29,696 nucleotides of DNA from JBBRMW01 sp038239365. GTDB taxonomy: Bacteria > Chloroflexota > Anaerolineae > Aggregatilineales > UBA2796. The stretch lies in contig JBBSEU010000028.1 of assembly GCA_038239365.1 (NCBI GenBank), positions 1 through 29,696 on the forward strand. The letters are read 5' to 3'. The translations under genes and the position numbers were made by a program. This document shows, piece after piece, positions 14,826-22,273 of this stretch; position 1 is the stretch's first letter; each line of letters starts with the position of its first letter. A model generated the notes under the pieces. It was not told where the DNA came from. It saw nothing but the letters and a program-made list of their open reading frames with translations, and did no database searches.

Positions 14826-15872
14826 ATGTTTAATCTGAACGAACAATCGCAGCGCCGTTATAATCCGCTGACTCGTGAATGGGTACTCGTTTCGCCACAC
14901 CGCGCCAAACGTCCCTGGCAGGGTCAGGTTGAACCCACACCTGTTGACCGCAAACCAGAGTATGACCCGACCTGCTATCTGTGTCCCGGCAACGCGCGCG
15001 CCAACGGTGAACATAACCCGGCCTATGAACACACCTTTGTATTCGATAACGATTTCCCGGCGCTGTTGAGTGATCAGCCGAGCGGTACGTATAAGCCTCA
15101 CCCACTGATCTATGCCGAATCCGAACGTGGAATTTGTCGTGTGTTGTGCTTCAGCCCGCGCCACGATCTGACCCTGGCACAGATGGATCAAAAGTCGATC
15201 CGGTTGGTGGTCGATGCCTGGGTCGAGCAATATGCTGAACTGGATGCCAAGCCGTTTATCAGCTATGTGCAGATTTTCGAGAATCGGGGCGCGATGATGG
15301 GTGCCAGCAATCCGCACCCACACGGCCAAATCTGGGCAAGCGAACATTTGCCACAGGAGATTATCCTCGAAAGTGCCTCACAGCGCGATTATTTCCGCGA
15401 ACATGGCGTATCGCTGCTTTCCGATTATTTGAAAGCGGAGCAAGGGCTTGGCGAACGCATGGTATACGAAAATGAATCATTCGCGGTGTTGGTGCCATTC
15501 TGGGCAGTGTGGCCGTTTGAGACGATGCTCGTCAGCAAAAAGCACGTTGGCGCGTTGATCGATCTGAACGGCACGGCGCGTGATGCGTTGGCCGATGCGC
15601 TGCGAAATATCACGGCGCGTTACGACAACCTGTTTCACGTTTCGTTTCCGTATTCAATGGGCTTTCACCAGCGCCCGACCGATGGCGGCGATCACGCGCA
15701 CTGGCACTTGCACGCACATTTTTACCCGCCGCTGCTGCGTTCTTCGACAGTGCGAAAGTTCATGGTGGGCTATGAAATGCTTGGCACGCCACAGCGCGAT
15801 ATAACACCTGAACAAGCGGCCAGCCGCCTGCGCGAACAGACTGATGTGCATTATCTGGGCTTTCCGACATAA
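14826..15872 (+). CDS. galT: Galactose-1-phosphate uridylyltransferase
   Basis: GalT swaps UMP between UDP-glucose and galactose-1-phosphate in the Leloir pathway. The 348-residue protein matches class I GalT from RRYNPLTREWVLVSPHRAKRPWQG through CYLCPGN (metal ligands C50 and C53) to the active-site NPHPHGQIW, where His166 would form the uridylyl-enzyme as in the E. coli enzyme. The C-terminal lobe has FHQRPTDGGDHAHWHLHAHFYPP, the second HxHxH-like metal site. Length equals that of the family. AGGA lies 5 nt upstream of ATG 14826. No galE or galK is adjacent, and the downstream genes suggest use of sugar nucleotides for cell-surface glycans. Confidence 0.95.
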   Translation: MFNLNEQSQRRYNPLTREWVLVSPHRAKRPWQGQVEPTPVDRKPEYDPTCYLCPGNARANGEHNPAYEHTFVFDNDFPALLSDQPSGTYKPHPLIYAESERGICRVLCFSPRHDLTLAQMDQKSIRLVVDAWVEQYAELDAKPFISYVQIFENRGAMMGASNPHPHGQIWASEHLPQEIILESASQRDYFREHGVSLLSDYLKAEQGLGERMVYENESFAVLVPFWAVWPFETMLVSKKHVGALIDLNGTARDALADALRNITARYDNLFHVSFPYSMGFHQRPTDGGDHAHWHLHAHFYPPLLRSSTVRKFMVGYEMLGTPQRDITPEQAASRLREQTDVHYLGFPT

Positions 15873-15922
15873 TCCAAAAGACACGGGTCTTCTCAGCGGC
15901 AAGGTGGGCGCGTTCGCGGCGA

Positions 15923-16537
15923 ATGGCGCTGTTCTGGCGGTTGATCGAAGTGATGCCTGCACCACCAAATTTGATCCTCGATCTGGGCGGGATGGGAAGT
16001 TTCTGGCTTGAATATGGCTTGAACGATCATCCGAGTATCCACATTCTGACGGTTAACCTGGAGCCGCACCCGCCGCTCCATGACCGTATTCAGTCAATCG
16101 TCGCTGATGCACGCGATCTGAGTCGTTGGGCAGATCGATCTGTTGATGTCATCTTCTCCAATTCGCTGGTCGAACATCTGGGCAGTTGGCGCGATCAGCA
16201 GCAGTTCGCGGGCGAAGTGTGCCGGGTAGCACGTACCTATTTCGTCCAGACGCCCAACCGAAATTTTCCGTTGGAGCCTCATTTTATGCTGCCCGGCTTT
16301 CAGTCTTTGCCGCTGGTCTGGCAAATACGATTGGTGCAGCGTTTCGCGTTGGGGCATATGCCGCGTTTAATGGACGCGGGCGCGGCAGAACGGGCAATTC
16401 GGCAAATTCGGCTGCTCGATGCGCGCGAAATGAAAATGTTGTTTCCCGGCGCGTATCTGTGGCGGGAGCATGTGGCTGGCCTCAGCAAGTCGTTGGTTGC
16501 CATCAGTGCCGGGGATATGGGTCGCGGGGCTTATTAG
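15923..16537 (+). CDS. Class I SAM-dependent methyltransferase (type 11-like)
   Basis: The 204-residue protein has a Rossmann core: ILDLGGMGSFWLEYGL (SAM motif I), an acidic end of strand 2 (LTVNLEPHPP), IQSIVADARDLSRWADRSVDVIFSNSLVEHL (motifs II-IV; SVDVIFSNSLVEHL is typical of type-11 methyltransferases) and TYFVQTPNRNFPLEPHF after motif VI. The ATG at 15923 has no clear ribosome-binding site, and the open frame continues upstream as TRVFSAARWARSRR without a usual start codon, so the true N-terminus may be longer. It abuts the ABC permease gene (next codon after the stop), suggesting it modifies a glycan or lipid handled by that exporter. Confidence 0.82.
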   Translation: MALFWRLIEVMPAPPNLILDLGGMGSFWLEYGLNDHPSIHILTVNLEPHPPLHDRIQSIVADARDLSRWADRSVDVIFSNSLVEHLGSWRDQQQFAGEVCRVARTYFVQTPNRNFPLEPHFMLPGFQSLPLVWQIRLVQRFALGHMPRLMDAGAAERAIRQIRLLDAREMKMLFPGAYLWREHVAGLSKSLVAISAGDMGRGAY

Positions 16538-17833
16538 GTGGTGGCTTCGATTGCGACTTCTACTTCCCGGAGCAGTGCCGTATCCATCCTTCCGGGCGCG
16601 CAGTTAAGCGCCTATCTCACCAATCTGATGATCCTGATCGGTGCGATGTTGATCGCCGTACAGTTTCGGGTGCAGTTACCCTATGGCAAAGCGTTCGATG
16701 GTGGCACCCTCAGCAACATCTCGATTCAGCTTCAATTTTTGCGACAAAAAGCCTATGGCCTGGAATTTTATCGGGCGCAGCGCCTCGAATTTTATGTTGT
16801 ACTGGCTGTCGTGCTGCTCATTGTCCAGGCCGTGATGCAGATGGTCAGGCCGCGTGTCAGCACCCGAATGGCGCGTGGCGGGCGGCAGTTCGCGGCGCTG
16901 TTGCTAGCCGTGTCGATTTCAGCGGCAGTGTTTTTCGTCGGCTGGCCTGATCTGTCCAAATTGCAGATCGGCTATTTTGCGGCGGCAGCTTTTGTGCTTA
17001 GTTTTGGCGTCGTGTTCTGGTCAGCGCATCTGAACGCAGTCCGTGAACGAAGCGTGATCGCCAACTTGCGCCGCCTGTGGGAAAACCGGGTGCTGCTGCG
17101 TATCTGGATACAGTACAACGTTCGATCACGTTATAGTCAAACGATGCTCGGCATTTTGTGGATTATTTTGCTGCCGTTGTCCACCTCATTCGTACTGGCG
17201 CTGGCCTTTTCGGGAATCCTCGGCTCGGTGATTGGCAATGTGCCGTTTGTGGTGTTCATGCTCTCGGCCATTGTGCCCTGGGGGTTATTTAATTATGGCG
17301 TGATCACCGGAACGCGCTCCGTTTTGAGCATGATGGGACTGATCAATCAGGTCTATTTCCCTCGTGAAATTTTAGTGGTGCTGACATTAGGCGAAGGATT
17401 GGTTGATCTGGGCTTCACCTTTGTGGCGATGCTGATGGTCAATGCACTGAACGGCTATTGGCCGAACGGCCTGTTTGTGCTGCTGCCCGCGCTGCTTCTG
17501 ATCGAAGTGTGCATGACTGCCGGGATCATGTTTTTCGTGAGCGCGCTCAGTGTATTGATTCGGGATATTCCGCCGCTCGTTTCGGTGGCAATTCAACTCT
17601 TATTTTTCCTGACGCCGATTGTCTACCCGCTGGAGTCAGTACCGCTCAAATATCGAGTGTTGTTTTCGCTGAATCCGATGGCACCGCTCATCACGGCTTA
17701 CCGCGATGTGTTCACCGGGCGCGCGCCTGATCTCTCTACCCTGTTTTATCCGACAGTGCTGGCGATTGCGCTGCTGTACACGGGCTATGTCTTTTTCAAG
17801 GCCAATGAACATCGGTTTGCAGATTATATATGA
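16538..17833 (+). CDS. ABC-2 type polysaccharide/lipid-linked glycan export permease with N-terminal membrane extension
   Basis: The C-terminal part (about 175-431) is a Wzm/TagG-like ABC-2 permease: LWENRVLLRIWIQYNVRSRYSQTMLGILW (the coupling region before helix 1), six hydrophobic helices, the FPREILVV amphipathic segment and YPLESVPLKYR with LNPMAPLITAYRD. Typical family members are about 260 residues. This one is 431 because about 170 extra residues precede the permease, with four further hydrophobic stretches (around 26-42, 86-104, 118-134, 145-162). The GTG start follows the methyltransferase stop without a gap. It overlaps the ATPase gene by 4 nt (ATGA), so permease and ATPase form one exporter for a cell-surface glycan or teichoic-acid-like polymer. 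Confidence 0.88.
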   Translation: MVASIATSTSRSSAVSILPGAQLSAYLTNLMILIGAMLIAVQFRVQLPYGKAFDGGTLSNISIQLQFLRQKAYGLEFYRAQRLEFYVVLAVVLLIVQAVMQMVRPRVSTRMARGGRQFAALLLAVSISAAVFFVGWPDLSKLQIGYFAAAAFVLSFGVVFWSAHLNAVRERSVIANLRRLWENRVLLRIWIQYNVRSRYSQTMLGILWIILLPLSTSFVLALAFSGILGSVIGNVPFVVFMLSAIVPWGLFNYGVITGTRSVLSMMGLINQVYFPREILVVLTLGEGLVDLGFTFVAMLMVNALNGYWPNGLFVLLPALLLIEVCMTAGIMFFVSALSVLIRDIPPLVSVAIQLLFFLTPIVYPLESVPLKYRVLFSLNPMAPLITAYRDVFTGRAPDLSTLFYPTVLAIALLYTGYVFFKANEHRFADYI

Positions 17834-18660
17834 CCGACATGATAAACCCGGCTGAGTCGCCCGTGATCGTCGCTGAGAATGTTTCCAAGCGGTATATCCA
17901 GAACGAGCAGCGGCCAAGTCTACGGCACGAAGCCGGGCAAATGCTGCGACGATTGATCGGGCGCAGCACCGAAACGTCCGCCGCTAGCAACATTGATCAA
18001 CAGTTCTGGGCACTGCAAGGCGTAAACCTTTCGATTTATGCGGGGGAGTCAGTGGCCGTGATCGGGCGCAACGGAGCGGGTAAAAGCACTTTGTTTCGCA
18101 TTCTGAGCGGGATCACCACGCCAACGACGGGGCATGTGGCCGTGTGTGGCCGATTTGCTACCTTGATCGCATTGGGAGCAGGCTTTAACCCGGAGCGCAC
18201 CGGGCGTGAAAACATCTACCTGAACGCAGCCATTCAGGGTTTTTCGCCGCGACAGATCGCCCCCTTTTTAGATGAAATCATCGCGTTTTCAGAGCTTGGC
18301 CGCTTCATCGATCTACCGGTCAAGCGGTATTCAAGCGGCATGACGGCGCGGTTAGGCTTCAGTGTGGCGGTTCATATCCTGCCGGACATTATGTTCATCG
18401 ACGAAGTGCTGTCGGTGGGTGATGCCGCCTTTCAGGAAAAATGTATGAAGCGCATCGCAGCCATGAAAGCGCAAGGCCGAACGCTGGTTTTTGTATCGCA
18501 TTCGGCGGATACCGTTCGCAATCTATGTGAACGGGCGATCTGGCTGCACAAAGGGCGGTTGATGCTGGACGGCCCGGTTGATATGGTGCTGGAACACTAT
18601 CGGGCGCTGCTTTCCGAGAGTAGCACGGAAAGCGCGCAGATTGAAAAAGTGCCGGGCTAG
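17830..18660 (+). CDS. ABC exporter ATPase, Wzt/TagH-like
   Basis: The 276-residue nucleotide-binding subunit has Walker A GRNGAGKST, a Wzt-type region after it (GHVAVCGRFATLIALGAGFNPERTGRENIYLNA in pieces; the LGAGFNPE and GRENI segments are hallmarks of glycan exporters), signature YSSGMTARLGFS, Walker B IMFIDEVLSVGD and H-loop VFVSHS. The N-terminus VIVAENVSKRYIQNEQRP is also Wzt-like. It stops soon after the ATPase core and lacks the C-terminal carbohydrate-binding domain found in Wzt of the O8/O9 type. The partner is the overlapping permease gene. It ends 3 nt from a convergent gene. Confidence 0.92.
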   Translation: MTDMINPAESPVIVAENVSKRYIQNEQRPSLRHEAGQMLRRLIGRSTETSAASNIDQQFWALQGVNLSIYAGESVAVIGRNGAGKSTLFRILSGITTPTTGHVAVCGRFATLIALGAGFNPERTGRENIYLNAAIQGFSPRQIAPFLDEIIAFSELGRFIDLPVKRYSSGMTARLGFSVAVHILPDIMFIDEVLSVGDAAFQEKCMKRIAAMKAQGRTLVFVSHSADTVRNLCERAIWLHKGRLMLDGPVDMVLEHYRALLSESSTESAQIEKVPG

Positions 18661-18663
18661 TCG

Positions 18664-19746
18664 CTACTTTTCCTTTTTGCGGCGGGCGTTCGCCTTGAGT
18701 ACGGCGCGTAGTTCGTCGGTTAACTGTGGCCGCAGTTCCATGATGGCTTCGTAGCGCAGATATTTCTGGGTTCGCACGTCAAAAGGCAAATCGCCTGCGG
18801 CTAATTGTTCTTCATTGACGATCAAAACAGTGGGCGTGCCGACGCCCCAGGCATAGCCCACTTCGAGATAGACGTTCGGGTTTGTGCCATCGAGCAGCGC
18901 GATCATCAGATCGGCGGCGCGGATGCGCTGTTTGATCGTGTCGATAATATCACCTGTATAGGATGACAGATCGAGCCGAACGCACAGATGATCGGTATCT
19001 TTGACGGCGGGCTGAATGGCGTAATAGAAAATATCCATATATTTCTTGGCAAAGGGCATTGCCACAAAGATCGATGGCTCATCGAGTGTTGCCACTGTTT
19101 GCGAATCAGGTGACGGTGTAGGCGCTGACCTGACCGGCGGCGCGACTCCGGCGGAACGGCCTGGCGCAGCACCGGGCACAGGCGGTGGTGGCATCGGCCT
19201 TGATGATTTTTCAACGGTGCTGTTCTGAAATTCGGCAAGTGTTTGACTCAGAACATCAGCGCGCTTTTCCTGCACCTCAACAATGCTAATCTTTTGGAGG
19301 GAGTGCGGATACTTGTTGTCTTCAACGGCAGCCCGAAAGCCTAACAGCATGGCGCGGAAGGCTTCGGCCTCATCAAAGCCCCAACCCGCACCGTGAACGG
19401 TCAGTGCCAGATGCTTCACTGGCGGCTGAACGTCCACCAGCGCATAGAGCGTTTGCCGCGCCATATCGTGCATCGAATCGTAGGTAAATTGTTTGCGCGG
19501 CGGCGTGCCCACCAGCAAGATCAAGGGAGAGGGGGTTGCGCCATCCGATACAGCCAGGATGGCCTGACCGGGGCGCGGCGGTTTATTCAGCAGCACGCTA
19601 TCCGGCGGCAGCAGCTTGACGACATTCTGTGTCAGGAATGACCAGGACTGTGCGTATTTGAGCGCCAATACATCGGCCTTGAACTTGATTATGTCGCCTT
19701 TAACCACTTCAATTTGGAAAGGCAAATCAGCATGTTGATTGATCAT
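18664..19746 (-). CDS. Two-domain protein: macro-like N-terminus, TIR-like/deoxyribosyltransferase-like C-terminus
   Basis: Not a characterised gene to me. Residues 11-160 resemble a macro or leucyl-aminopeptidase-N-like fold: IEVVKGDIIKFKADVLAL has the look of the macro GDI strand, and LALTVHGAGWGFDEAEAF (118-130 region) is a Gly-rich ligand-loop-like motif. A Pro/Ser linker spans about 180-220. Residues 224-345 form an NDRT/TIR-like Rossmannoid domain: PSIFVAMPF (224-232), CVRLD, GDIIDTIKQRIRAADLMIALLDG, then TNPNVYLEVGYAWGVGTP with Glu295 at the position of the catalytic Glu of nucleoside deoxyribosyltransferases and TIR NADases. Such domains act on or sense nucleotides and NAD derivatives, often in immunity. 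The ATG overlaps the MazG-like stop (ATGA). Domain names are inferred from motifs. Confidence 0.65.
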   Translation of the reverse strand: MINQHADLPFQIEVVKGDIIKFKADVLALKYAQSWSFLTQNVVKLLPPDSVLLNKPPRPGQAILAVSDGATPSPLILLVGTPPRKQFTYDSMHDMARQTLYALVDVQPPVKHLALTVHGAGWGFDEAEAFRAMLLGFRAAVEDNKYPHSLQKISIVEVQEKRADVLSQTLAEFQNSTVEKSSRPMPPPPVPGAAPGRSAGVAPPVRSAPTPSPDSQTVATLDEPSIFVAMPFAKKYMDIFYYAIQPAVKDTDHLCVRLDLSSYTGDIIDTIKQRIRAADLMIALLDGTNPNVYLEVGYAWGVGTPTVLIVNEEQLAAGDLPFDVRTQKYLRYEAIMELRPQLTDELRAVLKANARRKKEK

Positions 19747-20045
19747 TCGGAGTCCCAGGTGCGGGTATAGTTCACGCGGAGTTTATCTTGAATCGCCTGT
19801 TCCAGATCGATCCCGCTCAAGCTGGCAAGTTGCAACAGGTAAAGCGCCACATCCGCCAGTTCGCCCGAAAGCGCCTCGGCATCAGCGGTTTCGCGCCACT
19901 GAAAATGCTCCAACACTTCGGCAGCCTCCAGCGATAACGAGATCGCCAGATTGCGGGGTGTTTGTGGGCGCAATGAGTCAGGTTCGTACCAACCTTTGGC
20001 ACGTACAAAAGCGTGCATGGCTTCAGTCAGTTCGGCAAGGTTCAT
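19743..20045 (-). CDS. MazG-like nucleotide pyrophosphohydrolase
   Basis: The 100-residue protein has the all-helical MazG/dCTPase fold pattern: LTEAMHAFVRAKGWYEP, RNLAISLSLEAAEVLEHFQW (ExxE metal motif) and ELSGELADVALYLLQLA (ExxD motif), followed by IQDKLRVNYTR. It is close by eye to single-domain RS21-C6/DCTPP1-type enzymes that hydrolyse dCTP-like or damaged dNTPs to the monophosphate and PPi. Start M at 20045 (AGG 3 nt upstream) is preferred over a TTG at 20063. Its stop overlaps the start of the macro/TIR-like gene by 4 nt, so the two are co-translated and probably act on related nucleotides. Confidence 0.85.
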   Translation of the reverse strand: MNLAELTEAMHAFVRAKGWYEPDSLRPQTPRNLAISLSLEAAEVLEHFQWRETADAEALSGELADVALYLLQLASLSGIDLEQAIQDKLRVNYTRTWDSE

Positions 20046-20053
20046 AAGCCTGT

Positions 20054-20079
20054 ATTCTATCAATTCCGAACTGAATTGA
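20054..20079 (-). promoter_or_regulatory. Candidate -10 box and overlapping 20-bp dyad at the MazG/macro operon
   Basis: TAGAAT (20059-20054 on the minus strand, 5/6 to -10) lies 8 nt before the ATG at 20045, so the transcript would be nearly leaderless. Directly upstream is a perfect inverted repeat, TCAATTC (20060-20066) and GAATTGA (20073-20079), 6 nt apart, in the position of a repressor operator. Confidence 0.4.
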
Positions 20080-20121
20080 ATATAGCCTGTTTGTCTATCC
20101 GGGGCACTTACTCAAATTGAC

Positions 20122-20149
20122 TGCGCCTGGGGTTTGAGTCCCAGGCGCA
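20122..20149 (-). terminator. Perfect 10-bp terminator-like hairpin after the BMP gene
   Basis: TGCGCCTGGG (20122-20131) pairs perfectly with CCCAGGCGCA (20140-20149) around an 8-nt loop, 37 nt past the stop of the substrate-binding-protein gene. The following minus-strand sequence has only a short TTT run, so it is a GC-strong hairpin with a weak U-tract. Confidence 0.65.
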
Positions 20150-20185
20150 AAGGGTTGGGGTGATGGCTCTCCAGGCAGGTTCTGA

Positions 20186-21289
20186 CTACTTACTGGCAGT
20201 GGCCGCCATAGTCGCGGCCATCGTTGCAGCGGGCGTCGCCATTGCCGGGTTGCCCGGAACGACGATCTTGCCCGCGCTGATGTCGGCAACCGCTTTATCG
20301 GCGGCGGCCTTCACATCTGCCGGGAGCGTCACTTTTGCGTTGTAGACGATCTTTTCGCCGCCATCCTTGAGCGAAATCGTGTAGGCAACGCCGCCCTTTG
20401 TGCCGCCCAAACGCTTAGTAATGATGTCCTTGAGCATCGGTGCCCAGTCGTAGGCTTGCGACGCTACAACCGCATCCGGCCAACCCGCCGCCTGATCGGT
20501 CTGTGTACCGAACCAGAAGCCTTTAGCCTTTTGAATTTCGGTGATCGCGCCCGGCACTTGCTGCGCCGAACCCGTTAGCACGTCCGCGCCCTGGCTGATC
20601 AGCGTCTTGGCCGACTCCGCCGCTTTTGCCGTATCGCCGAAACTACCTGTGTAGATGATTTTGACGTTTTCGGCTTTGATCTTACCGGAGGCCAGCGCGC
20701 CCGCTTTGAAACCATCAATGTACAACTTGGCGTCGCCTGCCTCAACCGGCCCGACGATCCCGATAATGCCCGACTTGCTGAGCAGCGCCGCCATGACGCC
20801 ATTCACATAACCGCCCTCTTCGGCGCGAGCTTCATAGGCGAACACGTTCTTGAGTCCGGCAGACGTGCCAACATCGGTGGCGGTGCCCCATGCGAACGAC
20901 ACATCCGGGAAATCTTTGGCAACCTCAAACAAGGGGCCGCCATACTGCGTACCGTGCGCGATCACCAGATCGTACCCCTGCCCGGCATAGTCACGCAGCG
21001 CGGCGGCGGCATCTGGCACCTGGAACAGGTTTTCAGAAATGGTGACTTCCAGCTTATCCTTGCCGCCCAATTCGGTTTGTACCTTTGTCGCGGCGTCGAA
21101 GATGCTCTCTGTCCAGGCGATGTCATTCTTGGCACTGGGCGCAACAATGGCGATCTTGAACTGTTTGGTGAGCGCGGGCATGGTGGCAGCCATCGTTGCG
21201 GCAGCCTGCGCCTGGGTGCTGCGTGGCAGTCCGGCGGAAACGATCACCGCCACGAGCAGGAAACTAAGCGCGAAAAACCGGGTTTTCAT
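20186..21289 (-). CDS. BMP-family (PnrA/Med-like) ABC transporter substrate-binding protein
   Basis: The 367-residue protein has a signal peptide (MKTRFFALSFLLVAVIVSAG... cleavage near AQA) and the BMP fold: KIAIVAPSAKNDIAWTESIFD, YDLVIAHGTQYGGPLFEVA, NVFAYEARAEEGGYVNGVMAALLSK, IGIVGPVEAGDAKLYIDGFKAGA, IYTGSFGDTAKAAESAKTLISQGADVL. BMP proteins such as PnrA bind purine nucleosides, which is the likely ligand class. No Cys occurs after the signal region, so there is no lipobox. Both ends carry low-complexity AATMAAT repeats. GAGGAG lies upstream of the ATG. It follows two permease genes and is the last gene before the hairpin at 20122-20149. Confidence 0.93.
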   Translation of the reverse strand: MKTRFFALSFLLVAVIVSAGLPRSTQAQAAATMAATMPALTKQFKIAIVAPSAKNDIAWTESIFDAATKVQTELGGKDKLEVTISENLFQVPDAAAALRDYAGQGYDLVIAHGTQYGGPLFEVAKDFPDVSFAWGTATDVGTSAGLKNVFAYEARAEEGGYVNGVMAALLSKSGIIGIVGPVEAGDAKLYIDGFKAGALASGKIKAENVKIIYTGSFGDTAKAAESAKTLISQGADVLTGSAQQVPGAITEIQKAKGFWFGTQTDQAAGWPDAVVASQAYDWAPMLKDIITKRLGGTKGGVAYTISLKDGGEKIVYNAKVTLPADVKAAADKAVADISAGKIVVPGNPAMATPAATMAATMAATASK

Positions 21290-21343
21290 AGATTTGATTC
21301 TCCTCTACTGCACAAGCGGTCAAACACCGCCAGAATACATAAC

Positions 21344-22273
21344 CTAATTCTCATCACGCCGATACGGTATGCCCAACGCTGAGGGTGTTTGCGTTCGATA
21401 CAACGACACGGCCAGCACCAGCGCGATGATTGTGACGATACTCGGTAACATGCTCACCAAACTGGGTGAGATCGGTACACCGAGCGTTTGTACCCAAAGC
21501 TGCATGGTGGTCACGATGCTGAACAATAACGTCCCACCCAAAATTCCAAGCGGCGACCACCCGCCAAAATAGACCAGCGCCACCGCGATAAAGCCGATGC
21601 CGTTGGTCATGTTTTGCTGAAAAATATTCGTCTGTGCGATAGACAATGACGCACCCGCGACTCCCGCCATCGCGCCGCCGAACGTCACCGCCAGATAGCG
21701 AATCCGCGCCACATTGATCCCCATTGCGTCGGCGGCCTGTGGATTCTGACCTACAGCGCGAATGTTCAGACCGAACGTTGTCTTATTCAGCACGAACCAC
21801 GAGATCGGCACGAGCAGCAGTGCGCCATAGACCAGCAAATTTTGGTTGAAGATGATCGTCCCGATAATCGGAACATCACTCAAAATCGGGATTGGCACTT
21901 TACCAAAGCCATTATCAACAGGGCGCGGCGTCTTGATCAGCGTGTTAAACAACAACGTTGACAAACCCAACCCGAACATATACAGCCCAATACCACTAAT
22001 GCCCTGTTCTGCTTTGAGTGTGACGCTCACGAAGGCCATGATTAGTCCCATCGCCGCGCCGACGAGTGCCGCAATCAGCACCGCCATTAAGGGTGATTGA
22101 CCGCTGTACACGCTGTAAAAGGCAGTGAATGCGCCCATCAGCATCACCCCATCCACGCCCAGGTTATACACGCCTGATCGCTGCCCAACCGACTCGCCAA
22201 GCGCCGCATAAAGATAGGATGCGGCGGCGGATACCCCTTGCGCGGCGATCAGTACCAATGATGAGTCGGCCAT
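21344..22273 (-). CDS. ABC permease for BMP-dependent (nucleoside-type) uptake, second subunit
   Basis: A 309-residue integral membrane protein of the branched-chain/ribose-type permease family, subgroup found beside BMP proteins (NupQ/YufQ-like). Characteristic segments are LGESVGQRSGVYNLGVDGVMLMGAF near the N-terminus, the cytoplasmic coupling motif LNIRAVGQNPQAADAMGINVARIRYLAV, and FGGWSPLGILGGTLLFS. About eight to ten hydrophobic helices are visible. The ATG overlaps the upstream permease stop by 1 nt (TGATG), a hallmark of heterodimeric permease pairs. Confidence 0.92.
   Translation of the reverse strand: MADSSLVLIAAQGVSAAASYLYAALGESVGQRSGVYNLGVDGVMLMGAFTAFYSVYSGQSPLMAVLIAALVGAAMGLIMAFVSVTLKAEQGISGIGLYMFGLGLSTLLFNTLIKTPRPVDNGFGKVPIPILSDVPIIGTIIFNQNLLVYGALLLVPISWFVLNKTTFGLNIRAVGQNPQAADAMGINVARIRYLAVTFGGAMAGVAGASLSIAQTNIFQQNMTNGIGFIAVALVYFGGWSPLGILGGTLLFSIVTTMQLWVQTLGVPISPSLVSMLPSIVTIIALVLAVSLYRTQTPSALGIPYRRDEN

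Noticed and set aside
14784..15347. Minus-strand open frame of 187 codons
   Set aside because: Antisense to galT, including its metal and active-site motifs; no independent signals.
16186..16950. Plus-strand frame of 254 codons across the methyltransferase and permease genes
   Set aside because: Gly/Arg/Cys-rich shadow of two genes with clear family matches.
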